Shown here piece by piece: positions 1 to 9,380 of a stretch of DNA of 34,754 nt. A program made the translations under genes and the position numbers. The stretch comes from Methylobacterium oxalidis (GTDB lineage Bacteria; Pseudomonadota; Alphaproteobacteria; Rhizobiales; Beijerinckiaceae): positions 1 to 34,754 of the forward strand of contig NZ_BJZU01000069.1 of the NCBI RefSeq assembly GCF_007992195.1. Reading direction: 5' to 3'. The notes under the pieces were generated by a model that saw nothing but the letters and a program-made list of their open reading frames with translations, had not been told where the DNA came from and ran no database searches. Positions within the stretch are counted from its first letter, which is position 1. Each line of letters begins with the position of its first letter.

Positions 1-3
1 GGC

Positions 4-71
4 GAGGGGTGCGACATCTCCGGAAGAACCTGAACCCCTCACACCGTCCCTCTCCCGAACCGGGGAGGGAG
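4..71. repeat. REP-like palindromic extragenic repeat, left end
   Basis: A stretch reading GAGGGGTGCGAC, a short spacer containing TCCGGA, then CCCCTCACACC and a palindrome with arms CCCTCTCCC and GGGGAGGGAG. The same ordered parts recur at the right end of the window (34687-34754). GAGGGG (4-9) can pair with CCCCTC (35-40), and the second palindrome forms its own hairpin. The arrangement looks like two head-to-head REP palindromes. It lies upstream of nadE and codes for nothing I recognise. The window starts inside or beside it, so the left limit is not known. Confidence 0.6.
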
Positions 72-173
72 TGCGGCGCGGCCGTCCGGACGCGCCGGCC
101 CCTGGAGGGCGGGGCTCCCGTGCCCTACCCTTGGTCGGGTCCGCGTCCCCGTCGCGTGAGGTCCGCCAGCGCC

Positions 174-2228
<2,055 letters not shown>

Positions 2229-2389
2229 TCGACACAAACGCGACGGATTGTGCCACTATGACCTCGCCCGGTCCTGACCGCGCGACTCGGGGGCCCTCGG
2301 CCGCGCGGGTCGTGCCGCTGCGGGACCCCGGAGGCGGGTCGGCCCTTGCGCCGGCCCACGCGCTCCGGCGGCCAAGCGGAGGTGAGCCG

Positions 2390-2617
2390 ATGCGTAGCTA
2401 CAACCTGTTCCGCCTGAAGAGCGTCGAGGGCCTGTGCTGCGCGGTGCCGGAAGCCTGCGCCGTGCCCGCCTTCCTGGGCGGGGGCCGCTGGACCTTCGGC
2501 GGCAAGCTCGACGACCACGGCCCCGCCCCCCTCGACTTCGACGGCCGGGCGGCCGACACGGCGATCCGCTTCAACGGCTTCTACCTGTTCCAGACGGTGG
2601 ACCGGCGCTTCACCTGA
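2390..2617 (+). CDS. Small hypothetical protein, 75 residues
   Basis: I do not recognise a family. The ATG has a strong ribosome site (GGAGG, 2378-2382) at good spacing, which is the main reason for calling it. The product is soluble, with two Cys near the start (GLCCAVP) plus a third, a Gly-rich centre (FLGGGRWTFGG) and an aromatic C-terminus (FNGFYLFQTVDRRF). No signal peptide or membrane segment is visible. The 161 bp between it and nadE shows no clear terminator. It may be a lineage-specific protein. Confidence 0.6.
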   Translation: MRSYNLFRLKSVEGLCCAVPEACAVPAFLGGGRWTFGGKLDDHGPAPLDFDGRAADTAIRFNGFYLFQTVDRRFT

Positions 2618-2734
2618 CGGCGGGGGGGTCACCGGCACGGGTTCGATCGGCCCGCGTCTCGGGCATTGCGGCGAGCATTCCTTAAGAGCTGTCGTGCGAG
2701 GGTGCGGCGCTGACGGATCTCGGAAGGCCGATCG

Positions 2735-3154
2735 ATGTCGGAACACCGCAGGGAGACGCGCCAGAGGGTCTTCCTCAAGGGGCGCATCATCTTCAACAAC
2801 GGCGCGTCGAGCCTCGACTGCCTCGTGCGCGACCTGTCCTCCTCCGGTGCGCGCCTCGCGCTCAGCGAGACGACGACGCTGCCGGACTCGTTCGACCTCT
2901 TCATCCCGCAGAAGGACCGCACCTTCCGCGCCCAGCTGCGCTGGCGCCGGCCGGACGGCATCGGCATCACCTTCGTCGACGAGCAGGCCCGGCCCGAGCC
3001 GGCCGCGCCCCAGGCGCCGGCCGCCGCCGAGGGCGCCGACGCCTCGATCGCGGTGCTGCTGCGCCGCGTCAGCGAACTCGAGGCCGAGAACGCGACCCTG
3101 CGCCGCCTGCTCGCCACCATGGCCCAGGCCAACCCGCCCGCCAGCGCGGCCTGA
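2735..3154 (+). CDS. PilZ domain protein
   Basis: A 139-residue cytoplasmic protein with an N-terminal PilZ domain (about residues 4-90), the family that binds cyclic di-GMP. Both signature elements are present: an Arg cluster matching RxxxR (HRRETRQR, residues 4-11) and the second motif DLSSSGA about 25 residues later. The C-terminus is an Ala/Pro linker followed by a short predicted coiled coil (VLLRRVSELEAENATLRRLL), which suggests dimerisation. The start has a purine-rich site (CGGAAGG) upstream. The next gene, on the other strand, ends only 15 nt away. The output (motility, exopolysaccharide or other) cannot be told from the sequence. Confidence 0.85.
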   Translation: MSEHRRETRQRVFLKGRIIFNNGASSLDCLVRDLSSSGARLALSETTTLPDSFDLFIPQKDRTFRAQLRWRRPDGIGITFVDEQARPEPAAPQAPAAAEGADASIAVLLRRVSELEAENATLRRLLATMAQANPPASAA

Positions 3155-3169
3155 GGCGGGGCGGAGCCC

Positions 3170-3628
3170 TCAACCCCCGGTCGAGTCGAGCGCCGCGCGG
3201 ATGCGCGCCGCGTGATCGGCGAGCATCACCGGATCGGCCATGCCGCCTTCGTGACGCTTGAGCATCACGCCTTCGCGGCGCGGCACGATGTGGACGTGCA
3301 GGTGGAACACCGTCTGCCCGCCCGCCGGCTCGTTGTACTGGAAGATCGTCAGGCCGTCCGCCGCGAAGGCCGTCTTCACGGCGCGGGCCACCCGCTGCAC
3401 CGTCGCGACCAGGGCGGCGAGGGAGGCCGGGTCGGCGTCGAGGAGGCCGCGCGCCGGCGCCTTCGGGATGACCAGGGTGTGGCCCTCGCCTTGCGGCATC
3501 ACGTCCATGAAGGCGAGGGTGGCCTCGTCCTCGTAGACCTTGTGGGCCGGGATCTCGCCCCGCAGGATCCGGGCGAAGATGTTGCCCGGGTCGTAGGGCG
3601 CGCTCGGCGCCCGGCTGTCGTCGGTCAT
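3170..3628 (-). CDS. HIT family nucleotide hydrolase (HinT-like)
   Basis: A 152-residue cytoplasmic protein of the histidine triad superfamily, which hydrolyses nucleoside phosphoramidates and similar adenylated compounds. The triad HLHVHIVP carries H109, H111 and H113, and the N-terminal strand NIFARILRGEIPAHKVYED is typical of HinT. The frame extends 70 codons further upstream, but that part is basic low-complexity sequence. The ATG at 3628 (MTDDSRAP) follows a GAGGGAG site and is preferred. It is divergent from the cation transporter and convergent with the PilZ gene. Substrate is not inferable. Confidence 0.9.
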   Translation of the reverse strand: MTDDSRAPSAPYDPGNIFARILRGEIPAHKVYEDEATLAFMDVMPQGEGHTLVIPKAPARGLLDADPASLAALVATVQRVARAVKTAFAADGLTIFQYNEPAGGQTVFHLHVHIVPRREGVMLKRHEGGMADPVMLADHAARIRAALDSTGG

Positions 3629-3779
3629 GTCGGCTCCCTCGGCGGCGCCCCTTCGGCGGGCGCGCACGATGCACGGCCCGCGCCCCCGCGTCCACGGGCG
3701 GAAGGGCCCCCTCCGGCCCGAACCGGCGGCCGCGCCGGCGCGTTGAGCCTGCGACCGGTACGGCAAGGCTTCGCCGGAG

Positions 3780-3793
3780 AGACCGACCGGTCT
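3780..3793. promoter_or_regulatory. Palindromic operator candidate upstream of the CDF gene
   Basis: A perfect palindrome AGACCG-AC-CGGTCT lies 43 bp before the CDF start. Its core fits the TAGACC-N4-GGTCTA pattern known for NemR-type TetR repressors, except at the outermost bases. It is flanked by two copies of GGCTTCGCCGG (3767-3777 and 3794-3804). No TetR-family gene is in the window. The site sits in the 208-bp divergent region shared with the HIT gene. Confidence 0.4.
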
Positions 3794-3836
3794 GGCTTCG
3801 CCGGCGCCCGTGCCGGCCCGGAGGGACGTTGCCCGC

Positions 3837-4820
3837 ATGGCTCACGAGAGCACGAGCGCCATCTACACCGCGGCGGGCGCCAACCTCGCCATCGCCGCCG
3901 CCAAGTTCGTCGGCGCCTTCCTCACCGGCAGCTCCGCCATGCTCGCGGAGGGCGTGCACTCCCTCGTCGACACGGCCAACCAGATCCTGCTCCTCGTCGG
4001 CCTCAAGCGCGCGAAGAAGCCCGCCGACGCCCGCCACCCGTTCGGCTACGGGCGCGAGGTCTACTTCTACGCCTTCATCGTGGCGCTGTTCATCTTCCTC
4101 GGCGGGGGCGCCTTCGCGATCTACGAGGGCATCCACAAGATCGGGCACCCGGAGCCCGTGGAGGACGCCGTGATCCTCGGGCATCACGTCTCGGGCTTCC
4201 TCGTCAACCTCGCGATCCTCGGCTTCGCCGTGATGGCGGAGGGCTATTCCTGCTACGTGGCGCTGCGCTCCTTCTGGGCCGAGAAGGGGGCGCGGCCGCC
4301 CATCACCGCGATCCGCCGGAGCAAGGACCCGGCCCTGTTCACGGTGCTCATCGAGGACGTGGCCGCGCTCCTCGGCCTCACCATCGCGCTCGCCGGCGTG
4401 GTGCTGGCCGAGGTGCTCGACATGCCCGTCCTCGACGGCTGGTCCTCGATCGGGATCGGCCTCGTCCTCGTCGGCATGGCGATCTTCCTGATGGTCGAGA
4501 CCCACGGCCTGCTGGTCGGCGAGGCGGCCGACCCCGACATCGTCGCGGCGATCCGCGAGGTGGCGCGCGCCGAGCCCGGCGTCCACCACGTCAACGAGGT
4601 GCTGACCCAGCATCTCGGCCCCGACGACATCCTCGTGAACGTCAGCCTCGACATGGACGACGACCTCAGCGCCGGCGAGGTCGAGCGCATGGTCGAGCGC
4701 CTCGACCGGGCGCTCAAGGAGCGCCACGCCAAGGTGCGCCGCGTCTTCGTGGAGATCCAGTCGCGCGCGGCCGCCGAGGCGCAGGTCCGGGCCGTCCAGC
4801 AGGCCGGAGCGCGGGCCTGA
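3837..4820 (+). CDS. Cation diffusion facilitator (SLC30A9-like subgroup)
   Basis: A 327-residue inner-membrane metal/proton antiporter, with Zn2+ or a similar divalent ion the likely substrate. It carries the classic TM2 metal site H41-x3-D45 (GVHSLVDTAN) and the family signature HPFGYGREVYFY (67-78). In TM5, where most CDF proteins have HxxxD, it has E173-D174 (LIEDVAALLG), which resembles the SLC30A9/ZnT9 subgroup. The C-terminal cytoplasmic domain (about 220-315) has the expected ferredoxin-like length. The ATG at 3837 has a GGAGGGA site; an in-frame start 27 nt upstream is less likely. It converges with the glutathione peroxidase gene 17 nt away. Confidence 0.9.
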   Translation: MAHESTSAIYTAAGANLAIAAAKFVGAFLTGSSAMLAEGVHSLVDTANQILLLVGLKRAKKPADARHPFGYGREVYFYAFIVALFIFLGGGAFAIYEGIHKIGHPEPVEDAVILGHHVSGFLVNLAILGFAVMAEGYSCYVALRSFWAEKGARPPITAIRRSKDPALFTVLIEDVAALLGLTIALAGVVLAEVLDMPVLDGWSSIGIGLVLVGMAIFLMVETHGLLVGEAADPDIVAAIREVARAEPGVHHVNEVLTQHLGPDDILVNVSLDMDDDLSAGEVERMVERLDRALKERHAKVRRVFVEIQSRAAAEAQVRAVQQAGARA

Positions 4821-4837
4821 CCGCCGCTCGGGCCTTC

Positions 4838-5362
4838 TCAGATCCCCTCGCCGTTCACCCCGTCGCGCTCGGCCAGCGCCGCCCGGATCGCGGCCTCCAG
4901 CGCCTCGGGCTTGGCCTGGGGCGGGTAGCGCCCGATCACCCGCCCGTCGCGGCCGACCAGGAACTTCGTGAAGTTCCACTTGATCGCCTGGGTCCCGAGC
5001 AGCCCCGGCCTCTCCGCCTTGAGGTGCACGAAGAGCGGGTCGGCGCCCGGGCCGTTCACCTCGACCTTGGCGAGTACCGGGAAGCTCACATCGTAGGTGA
5101 GGTTGCAGAAGCGGGCGATCTCGTCGGCATCGCCCGGCTCCTGCGCGCCGAACTGGTTGCAGGGAAAGGCGAGCACCGCGAACCCGTCCGCCCGGTGTCG
5201 CCGCCAGAGCGCCTCCAGCCCCTCGTATTGCGGGGTGAAGCCGCAGCGCGAGGCCGTGTTGACGATGAGCACGACCTTGCCCCGATAGCGCTCCAGCGGG
5301 TGCGGCGTGCCGTCGGCGGCCTCGGGGGCGAAGGCGTGGATCGTGGCGGGCTCGGTCGTCAT
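4838..5362 (-). CDS. Glutathione peroxidase family thiol peroxidase
   Basis: A 174-residue cytoplasmic peroxidase that reduces hydroperoxides with thiols. It has peroxidatic Cys at C40 (NTASRCGFTPQY) rather than selenocysteine, C68-N-Q70 (FPCNQFGAQEPG), a possible resolving Cys at C86 and the catalytic W129-N130 (KWNFTKFLV). Bacterial enzymes with this pattern often use thioredoxin in spite of the name. The frame extends 17 codons upstream, but the ATG at 5362 (MTTEPATIHAF) matches the usual N-terminus. It lies 61 nt after the M20 gene on the same strand and may be the last gene of that operon. Confidence 0.92.
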   Translation of the reverse strand: MTTEPATIHAFAPEAADGTPHPLERYRGKVVLIVNTASRCGFTPQYEGLEALWRRHRADGFAVLAFPCNQFGAQEPGDADEIARFCNLTYDVSFPVLAKVEVNGPGADPLFVHLKAERPGLLGTQAIKWNFTKFLVGRDGRVIGRYPPQAKPEALEAAIRAALAERDGVNGEGI

Positions 5363-5423
5363 CCTGGGCTCATCATGCTCCCGGCGCAGGCCCTGCGCGG
5401 GAAAATTCCGCACTCGCCCGGAA

Positions 5424-6584
5424 TCAGGCCGCCGTGCGCCGCTCCACCAGCCGGGCCAGGTAGGCGCTGCCCAGGGGGATGATGCTGTCGTCGAAGTTGA
5501 AGGACGCGTTGTGCAGGCCCGGCCCCGGCGTGCCGCCGAGCCACGCGTAGGCGCCGGGCACCGCCATCACCATGTCGGCGAAATCCTCGCTGCCCATGCG
5601 CGGCACGCAGTCGGCCTCGACGTTCTCGGCGCCGAACAGCTCGGTCGCCACCTCGGCCGCCGCCGCCGCCTGCTCGGCGCTGTTGTCGAGGACCGAGAAC
5701 ACGTCGCGGATCTCGACCTCGATCTCGGCGCCGTAGGCCGCCGCCAGCCCCCGCGCCAGCTCGCGGATGCGCAGGGCCGCCACCTCGCGGACGTCCCCGT
5801 CGAAGGTCCGCACGGTGCCGGCGAGATGGGCCGATTCGGGGATGACGTTGTAGGCCGCGCCCGCGTGGATCTGGGTGATCGAGACGACGCAGGATTTCAG
5901 CGGGTCGGCGTTGCGCGAGACGATCGACTGCATGGCCTGCGCGAGCGCGGTCGCCACCACGATCGGGTCGACGCCCCGCTGCGGCTCGGCCGCGTGGGCG
6001 CCGCGCCCCTGCACGCGGATGTCGAAGAAGTCGGCCGCCGCCATGATCGGGCCGGGCCGCGTCTTGAGGCGCCCGTGCGGCCCGTTCGGCGCGTTGTGCA
6101 GCGCGTAGATCTCGTCCACGGGGAAGCGCTCGAACAGCCCGTCGCGGATCATGGCGCGGGCGCCGCCCAGGCCCTCCTCGGCCGGCTGGAACACGAACAC
6201 CGCGGTGCCGTCGAAGGCGCGGGTCTCGGCGAGGTAGCGGGCGGCGCCGACGAGCATCGTCGTGTGGCCGTCGTGCCCGCAGGCGTGCATCTTGCCCGGC
6301 ACGGTCGAGCGGTAGGGCAGGTTCGTCGCCTCCTCGATCGGCAGCGCGTCGAGCTCGGCCCGGAGCCCGATGCGGCGCCCGTTGTCCGAGCGGCCCCTCA
6401 GCACGCCGACCACGCCGGTGCCGCCGAGGCCCCGGTGCACCTCGATGCCGTAGCCCTGCAGCAGCTCGGCGACGAGGTTCGAGGTCCGCACCTCCTCGAA
6501 GCCGATCTCCGGGTGCGCGTGGATGTCGTGGCGCAGCGCCGTCAGCTCGCCGGCATAGGTCCTGATGCGGTCGATCGGGCTCAT
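5424..6584 (-). CDS. M20 family amidohydrolase (hippurate hydrolase-like)
   Basis: A 386-residue cytoplasmic metallo-amidohydrolase that cleaves N-acyl amino acids or related amides. Metal and catalytic motifs are ACGHDGHTTM (C102, H104), QPAEEGLGG (E136, E137) and GSEDFADM near the C-terminus. The LRAELDALP segment has Glu-Leu where most relatives have Asp-Met. Its ATG overlaps the stop codon of the upstream gene in an ATGA arrangement (6581-6584), so translation is probably coupled. The exact substrate (hippurate, indole-acyl amino acids or others) cannot be assigned. Confidence 0.9.
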   Translation of the reverse strand: MSPIDRIRTYAGELTALRHDIHAHPEIGFEEVRTSNLVAELLQGYGIEVHRGLGGTGVVGVLRGRSDNGRRIGLRAELDALPIEEATNLPYRSTVPGKMHACGHDGHTTMLVGAARYLAETRAFDGTAVFVFQPAEEGLGGARAMIRDGLFERFPVDEIYALHNAPNGPHGRLKTRPGPIMAAADFFDIRVQGRGAHAAEPQRGVDPIVVATALAQAMQSIVSRNADPLKSCVVSITQIHAGAAYNVIPESAHLAGTVRTFDGDVREVAALRIRELARGLAAAYGAEIEVEIRDVFSVLDNSAEQAAAAAEVATELFGAENVEADCVPRMGSEDFADMVMAVPGAYAWLGGTPGPGLHNASFNFDDSIIPLGSAYLARLVERRTAA

Positions 6585-7819
6585 GTTCCGGTCTCCTTCG
6601 CGCCCTCCGGCCCGCAGGCGCGGCGGAACGGCGTCAGGGTGTCGAAGGCGTCCACGGCCTCCGCGACGTGGGCGCGCTCGCGCTTGAGGTAGTCGGCCAC
6701 GGCCCGGCGGAAAGCCGGGTCGGCGATGTCGTGGGCCGAGTGCATCAGCACCGGCCGGTAGCCCCGCGCGAGCTTGTGGTCGCCCTGCGCGCCGGCCTCG
6801 ACGCGCCGGAGCCCGCGCCGGATCGCGAAGTCGATGGCCTGATAGTAGCAGACCTCGAAGTGCAGGAACGGGTGATCCTCGATGCAGCCCCAGTTGCGCC
6901 CGTAGAGCGCGGCGTCGCCGATGAGGTTGAGGGCGCCCGCGATCGGCCGGCCGGCCCGGTGGGCGAGGATCAGCAGCACCCGGTCGGCCATGCGCTCGGA
7001 CAGGAGCGAGAAGAAGCGCCGGTTGAGGTAGGGCCGGCCCCATTTGCGGGCGCCGGTGTCCATGTAGAACTGGAAGAAGGCGTCCCAGTGGGCCTCCGTC
7101 AGGTCGGAGCCCGTGATGTGCTCGATCGCGACGCCGCCCGACAGGGCCTCCTTGCGCTCGCGCCGGATCGCCTTGCGCTTGCGGGAGGCGAGCGCCTCGA
7201 GGAAGTCCTCGAAGCTCGCATAGCCCCGGTTCTCCCAGTGGAACTGCTGGTCGGTGCGCTGCAGGAAGCCGAGGGAACCGGCCGCCTCCCATTCCCGCTC
7301 GCGCATGAAGGTGACGTGGATCGAGGAGGCCTGCGTCTCGGCGCGCAGGGCCCGCAGGCCCGCCACGAGGCCGGCGACGGCGACGTCCGGATCCTCCCCC
7401 GGCGCGATCAGGAAGCGCGGGCCGGTGACGGGCGTGAAGGGCACGCTGACCTGGAGCTTCGGGTAGTAGCTGCCGCCCGCCCGCTCGTAGGCGTCCGCCC
7501 AGCCGTGGTCGAACACGTACTCGCCCTGGGAATGGGATTTCAGGTAGCAGGGCGCGACCCCGATCAGGCGCTCGCCCCGCTCCACCGCCACGTGCAGCGG
7601 CAGCCAGCCGCTGCGCCGGGAGACGCAGCCCGAATCCTCCAGCGCCGACAGGAAGGCGTGGGAGACGAACGGGTTGAAGGTCTCGTCGCCGCCCGAGAGC
7701 GTCTCGGGGGAGGTCGCGCAGGAATCCCACGCGGCGGCCCCGATCTCCTGGAGGCCGGTGACCGCGCGGACCCGAAGCTCAGCCGCCGCGGCCTCGGCCG
7801 CACTCCCGCGTTCGTCCAT
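6581..7819 (-). CDS. GNAT-fold N-acyltransferase-like protein (COG3146/DUF482 type)
   Basis: A 412-residue cytoplasmic protein resembling the DUF482 group, a GNAT-related fold similar to FemAB/BioF2-type acyltransferases. Recognisable segments are NPFVSHAFLSALE near residue 48, a basic stretch ASRKRKAIRRERKEA, and GAQGDHKLARGYRP near the C-terminus, which is very typical of the group. The reaction is not established. The ATG at 7819 starts MDERGSAAEAAA; the open frame continues far upstream only through the antisense-like frame of the next gene. The stop overlaps the start of the M20 gene, and GDPD lies 68 nt upstream. Confidence 0.85.
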   Translation of the reverse strand: MDERGSAAEAAAAELRVRAVTGLQEIGAAAWDSCATSPETLSGGDETFNPFVSHAFLSALEDSGCVSRRSGWLPLHVAVERGERLIGVAPCYLKSHSQGEYVFDHGWADAYERAGGSYYPKLQVSVPFTPVTGPRFLIAPGEDPDVAVAGLVAGLRALRAETQASSIHVTFMREREWEAAGSLGFLQRTDQQFHWENRGYASFEDFLEALASRKRKAIRRERKEALSGGVAIEHITGSDLTEAHWDAFFQFYMDTGARKWGRPYLNRRFFSLLSERMADRVLLILAHRAGRPIAGALNLIGDAALYGRNWGCIEDHPFLHFEVCYYQAIDFAIRRGLRRVEAGAQGDHKLARGYRPVLMHSAHDIADPAFRRAVADYLKRERAHVAEAVDAFDTLTPFRRACGPEGAKETGT

Positions 7820-7887
7820 GCGGGCCAATCTAGCTGTGCGGGGGGGCCGGGCAAGCGGAGCCGCGGCGTCGGGATGGTCGCAGTCCC

Positions 7888-8640
7888 TCAGGGCCGGAAG
7901 CCCTCGAACACCATCTGGTCGGCGTGCGCGGCGGCGTGGCGGCGCTGGTCGTCGGTGCGCACCGTCCAGGTCATCACCGGGCGCTCCCCGAGGAGGCGGG
8001 CGAGGTAGGTCGGCGCGCAGGGCAGGTCGTCCACCCGCCAGGACAGGAAGTCGGGCCGCGTCTCGTCGAAGTGGAGCAGGTTCGCGAGCGAGCGGCGCAC
8101 CCCCTCCGGCATCGCCGCGTAGGCCGGGTCGTCCTGCGTGGTCTCGGCGACGATGCCGCGCGGCACCCGCGGCGCCAGCTCCCGCAGGGCGGCGACGAGT
8201 CCGGGGTCGAAGGATTTCAGCGCCACGGGGCCGTCGTAGCCCGAGACCGTCTCCACGACCCGCCGGGTCAGCGTCAGGTCGCCGGAATAGCGCGACTTGA
8301 TCTCGACGATCACGGGCACGCGCCCGCCGATCTCGGCCAGGAAGGCCGCGAGCGTCGGGATGCGCTCGGCCGTGCCGGCGACGGAGAGGGCCCGCAACGC
8401 GGCGGCGGGGCGGGAGGCGGTGGGCTCGCTCGCCTCCGTCAGGCGGCCGAGGGCCTCGTCGTGGAACACCATCGCCTCGCCGTCCGCGCTCGGCTGGACG
8501 TCGCACTCGATGGCGCAGCCGGCGGCGACCGCGGCGCGGGCCGCCGCGATCGTGTTCTCCGGGATGCCGCCCGCGCGGTCGTGCAGGCCGCGATGGGCGA
8601 TCGGGCGCGCGGTCAGCCAGGCGGGGGCGTTCGGAGCCAC
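7888..8640 (-). CDS. Glycerophosphodiester phosphodiesterase
   Basis: A 250-residue enzyme that splits glycerophosphodiesters into glycerol 3-phosphate and an alcohol. The GDPD signature is complete: HRGLHD (H16, R17), PENT (E28), ECDVQ (E45, D47), FHD (H60, D61) and VEIKSR further on. No signal peptide is seen, so it is probably cytoplasmic. The start is a GTG that directly follows the RidA stop codon (TGA-GTG), so the two genes abut with no spacer. Translational re-initiation or coupling is likely. Confidence 0.92.
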   Translation of the reverse strand: MAPNAPAWLTARPIAHRGLHDRAGGIPENTIAAARAAVAAGCAIECDVQPSADGEAMVFHDEALGRLTEASEPTASRPAAALRALSVAGTAERIPTLAAFLAEIGGRVPVIVEIKSRYSGDLTLTRRVVETVSGYDGPVALKSFDPGLVAALRELAPRVPRGIVAETTQDDPAYAAMPEGVRRSLANLLHFDETRPDFLSWRVDDLPCAPTYLARLLGERPVMTWTVRTDDQRRHAAAHADQMVFEGFRP

Positions 8641-9114
8641 TCAGCGGACCTCGAACATCGCCTCGACCTCGACCGCGGCGTCGAGGGGCAGCTCGGCGAC
8701 GCCCACCGTCGAGCGGGCGTGACGGCCGCGGTCGCCGAGGAGTTCCACCATCAGGTCCGAGGCGCCGTTCATGATCGGGGCGAGCCCTGCAAAGCTCGGC
8801 ACGGCGTTGATGAAGCCGCCGAGGCGCACGCACTGGACCACCGCGTGGTCGATGTCGCCCACCGCCGCGTCGAGCTGGGCCAGCACGTTGAGGGCGCACA
8901 GGCGCGCCGCCGCCACGCCGGCCTCGACCGGGACCTCGGCCCCGAGCTTGCCCGTGTGCTCGGGCGCGAGCTTGCCGTCCGGCCCGAAGCAGATCTGGCC
9001 CGAGATGACGACGAGGCTGCCCGTGCGTACGAAGGGCACGTAGTTCGCCACGGGTGCGGCGGCCTTCGGCAGGGTCAGACCCAGGCGCTGCAGACGTTCC
9101 TTCACCGTGCTCAT
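8641..9114 (-). CDS. RidA family enamine/imine deaminase
   Basis: A 157-residue member of the YjgF/YER057c/UK114 family. RidA proteins hydrolyse reactive enamines or imines made by PLP enzymes. The catalytic Arg corresponds to R134 in ARSTVGVAELP, and the fold segments VISGQICF and CVRLGGFINAVPSF are typical of the longer, about 150-residue subgroup. The ATG at 9114 follows GGAGGAAG. It heads a minus-strand run RidA, GDPD, GNAT-like, M20. It is divergent from argD, itself a PLP enzyme, across a 266-bp shared region. Confidence 0.92.
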   Translation of the reverse strand: MSTVKERLQRLGLTLPKAAAPVANYVPFVRTGSLVVISGQICFGPDGKLAPEHTGKLGAEVPVEAGVAAARLCALNVLAQLDAAVGDIDHAVVQCVRLGGFINAVPSFAGLAPIMNGASDLMVELLGDRGRHARSTVGVAELPLDAAVEVEAMFEVR

Positions 9115-9249
9115 AGGCTTCCTCCCTGCGCGATGGCGCGATCGCTCCGGCTCACAGCACGGGCGTGCCCGTCCGCGCAAGGCCGCCGCGCCCATCGTCC
9201 GGCATAGCCCAAGTTTGAGGCATGTCGGGCCCGTGACCCCGCCCTGTGA

Positions 9250-9277
9250 TTGACAGACGGGGCCGCTTTCATAGTAA
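9250..9277 (+). promoter_or_regulatory. Promoter candidate for argD-argF
   Basis: A perfect -35 hexamer TTGACA (9250-9255), a 16-bp spacer and a -10-like TAGTAA (9272-9277), in an AT-richer patch of the RidA/argD divergent region. Transcription would start near 9284, leaving a leader of about 97 nt before the argD GTG. This is the best sigma-70-type promoter I see in the window. The -10 match is only partial. Confidence 0.5.
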
Positions 9278-9285
9278 TCGCGCGC

Positions 9286-9319
9286 GTGCCGCCCCCTCGA
9301 CGAGGCGGCACTTTCATTT
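9286..9319 (+). terminator. Terminator-like hairpin in the argD leader (attenuator candidate)
   Basis: Arms GTGCCGCC (9286-9293) and GGCGGCAC (9304-9311) pair perfectly around a 10-nt loop. A T-rich tail TTTCATTT (9312-9319) follows on the plus strand only. There is no plus-strand gene upstream for it to terminate, and it lies just after the predicted promoter and 61 nt before the argD start. It could therefore act as an attenuator for arginine synthesis. The tail is interrupted and nothing here tests function. Confidence 0.4.
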
Positions 9320-9333
9320 CGGGCCGGTCGTGA
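9286..9333 (+). CDS. Possible 15-codon leader peptide with tandem Arg codons
   Basis: GTG to TGA encodes [15 protein letters not shown]. Two consecutive CGA Arg codons (9298-9303) fall in the loop of the leader hairpin, and a third Arg codon precedes the stop. No ribosome site is visible. The predicted transcript start is so close that it would have to be translated as a leaderless message. Arg codons are common by chance in this DNA, so this is a weak call, included only because the operon makes arginine. Confidence 0.15.
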   Translation: MPPPRRGGTFISGRS

Positions 9334-9380
9334 GGCGGCTCGCCGACGACCCGACCGAAGGCCAGACACGGAGACGGAAC

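Noticed and set aside
3069..4979. Minus-strand frame of 636 codons across the CDF gene
   Set aside because: Overlaps three well-supported genes in shadow frames; Arg/Gly/Ala low complexity.
9246..9380. Upstream in-frame extension of ArgD
   Set aside because: Would overlap the promoter and leader hairpin; sequence is Arg-rich and absent from the family N-terminus.
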